Assembly: GCA_015767355.1 (NCBI GenBank)
Contig: JADWMH010000149.1
Location: forward strand, 1-5,375
Length of the DNA stretch: 5,375 nt
Reading direction: 5' to 3'
DNA from: Gammaproteobacteria bacterium
GTDB taxonomy: Bacteria > Pseudomonadota > Gammaproteobacteria > Chromatiales > Chromatiaceae
In this document: positions 5,108 through 5,375 of the stretch, piece by piece
Numbering within the stretch: position 1 is the first letter of the stretch
Layout: each line of letters starts with the position of its first letter
Program-made: the position numbers and the translations under genes
The notes under the pieces: model-generated
Database searches by the model: none
Seen by the model: only the letters and a program-made list of their open reading frames with translations
Told to the model about the DNA's origin: nothing

Positions 5108-5375
5108 ATCCCAAGCGTAAACAGCGGTTGATTCTGATTTCGGCCATGGTGATCGGGGTCGTCGTGGCGGTCAGCCTGATACTGCTGGCTTTGAATGAGA
5201 ACATCAATCACTACTTTGATCCGACCCAGGTTGTCGCAGGCGAAGCGCCTAAAGACCACACCTTCCGCATCGGCGGCATGGTGGTCGATGGCAGCGTGCA
5301 GCGTGAAACGGGAGAGTTGATGGTTTCATTTGGACTGACCGATTACCAGAAGACAGTTACGGTCACCTATGACGG
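5104..5375 (+). CDS. ccmE: CcmE, periplasmic heme chaperone, N-terminal part
   Basis: Ninety codons of ccmE are visible before the right edge; full-length relatives are about 140-160 residues. A short basic N-terminus (MNPKRKQR) is followed by a membrane anchor at about 9-30, then the start of the periplasmic OB-fold. Typical features are the N-x-NYF/HYFDPTQ segment (32-42), F54-R-IGGMV (54-60) and the strand after GSVQR. CcmE binds heme covalently through a histidine in its C-terminal part (H130 in Escherichia coli), which is outside the window, so activity cannot be judged. The start overlaps the ccmD stop as ATGA and has AGAGG at 5091-5095 eight bases upstream. The frame is intact to the edge. 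Confidence 0.94.
   Translation, partial: MNPKRKQRLILISAMVIGVVVAVSLILLALNENINHYFDPTQVVAGEAPKDHTFRIGGMVVDGSVQRETGELMVSFGLTDYQKTVTVTYD

Overview
The window looks like a gammaproteobacterial chromosome. The evidence is the contiguous cytochrome c maturation order ccmA-ccmB-ccmC-ccmD-ccmE (System I), with proteins close to the enterobacterial type, beside a house-cleaning nucleotidase gene (rdgB) on the other strand. The genus cannot be read from the sequence. The ccm genes are GC-rich with tightly coupled starts. The block between rdgB and ccmA reads as an acquired island that has partly decayed.

Layout. (1) Positions 1-129, minus strand: first 43 codons of rdgB. (2) 130-266: divergent intergenic region with a strong sigma70-type promoter for the plus strand, overlaid by two 16-bp operator-like palindromes. 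(3) 267-810: an apparently intact toxin-antitoxin pair in toxin-first order, a RelE/HigB-type toxin followed by an Xre-type HTH antitoxin. (4) 794-898: an unrecognised 34-codon ORF bridging the antitoxin and the next gene. (5) 900-2573: the wreck of a type I restriction-modification locus. The N-terminal part of HsdR (nuclease and first helicase domain) is interrupted by a one-base frameshift, then joined in frame at about 2111-2116 to the C-terminal part of HsdM, whose tail carries a second one-base frameshift. No hsdS is present. (6) 2583-2711: a 129-bp composite palindrome built from two inverted REP-like units inside 18-bp perfect outer arms, sitting where hsdS would be expected. (7) 2876-5375: ccmA, ccmB, ccmC, ccmD and the start of ccmE, with 1-3 nt gaps or 1-4 nt overlaps.

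How it works together. CcmA and CcmB form the ABC ATPase and membrane part, and CcmC with CcmD loads and releases heme on the periplasmic chaperone CcmE, for c-type cytochrome assembly. The toxin-antitoxin pair appears self-regulated through the operators. It may once have stabilised the restriction system and now seems to have outlived it. RdgB hydrolyses non-canonical purine triphosphates and is functionally unrelated to the island.

The most unusual items are the in-frame HsdR-HsdM deletion chimera, the 129-bp palindrome, and the toxin promoter/operator layout, which predicts an almost leaderless toxin mRNA whose start codon lies inside an operator half-site. I see no convincing evidence for a wholly new defence system.
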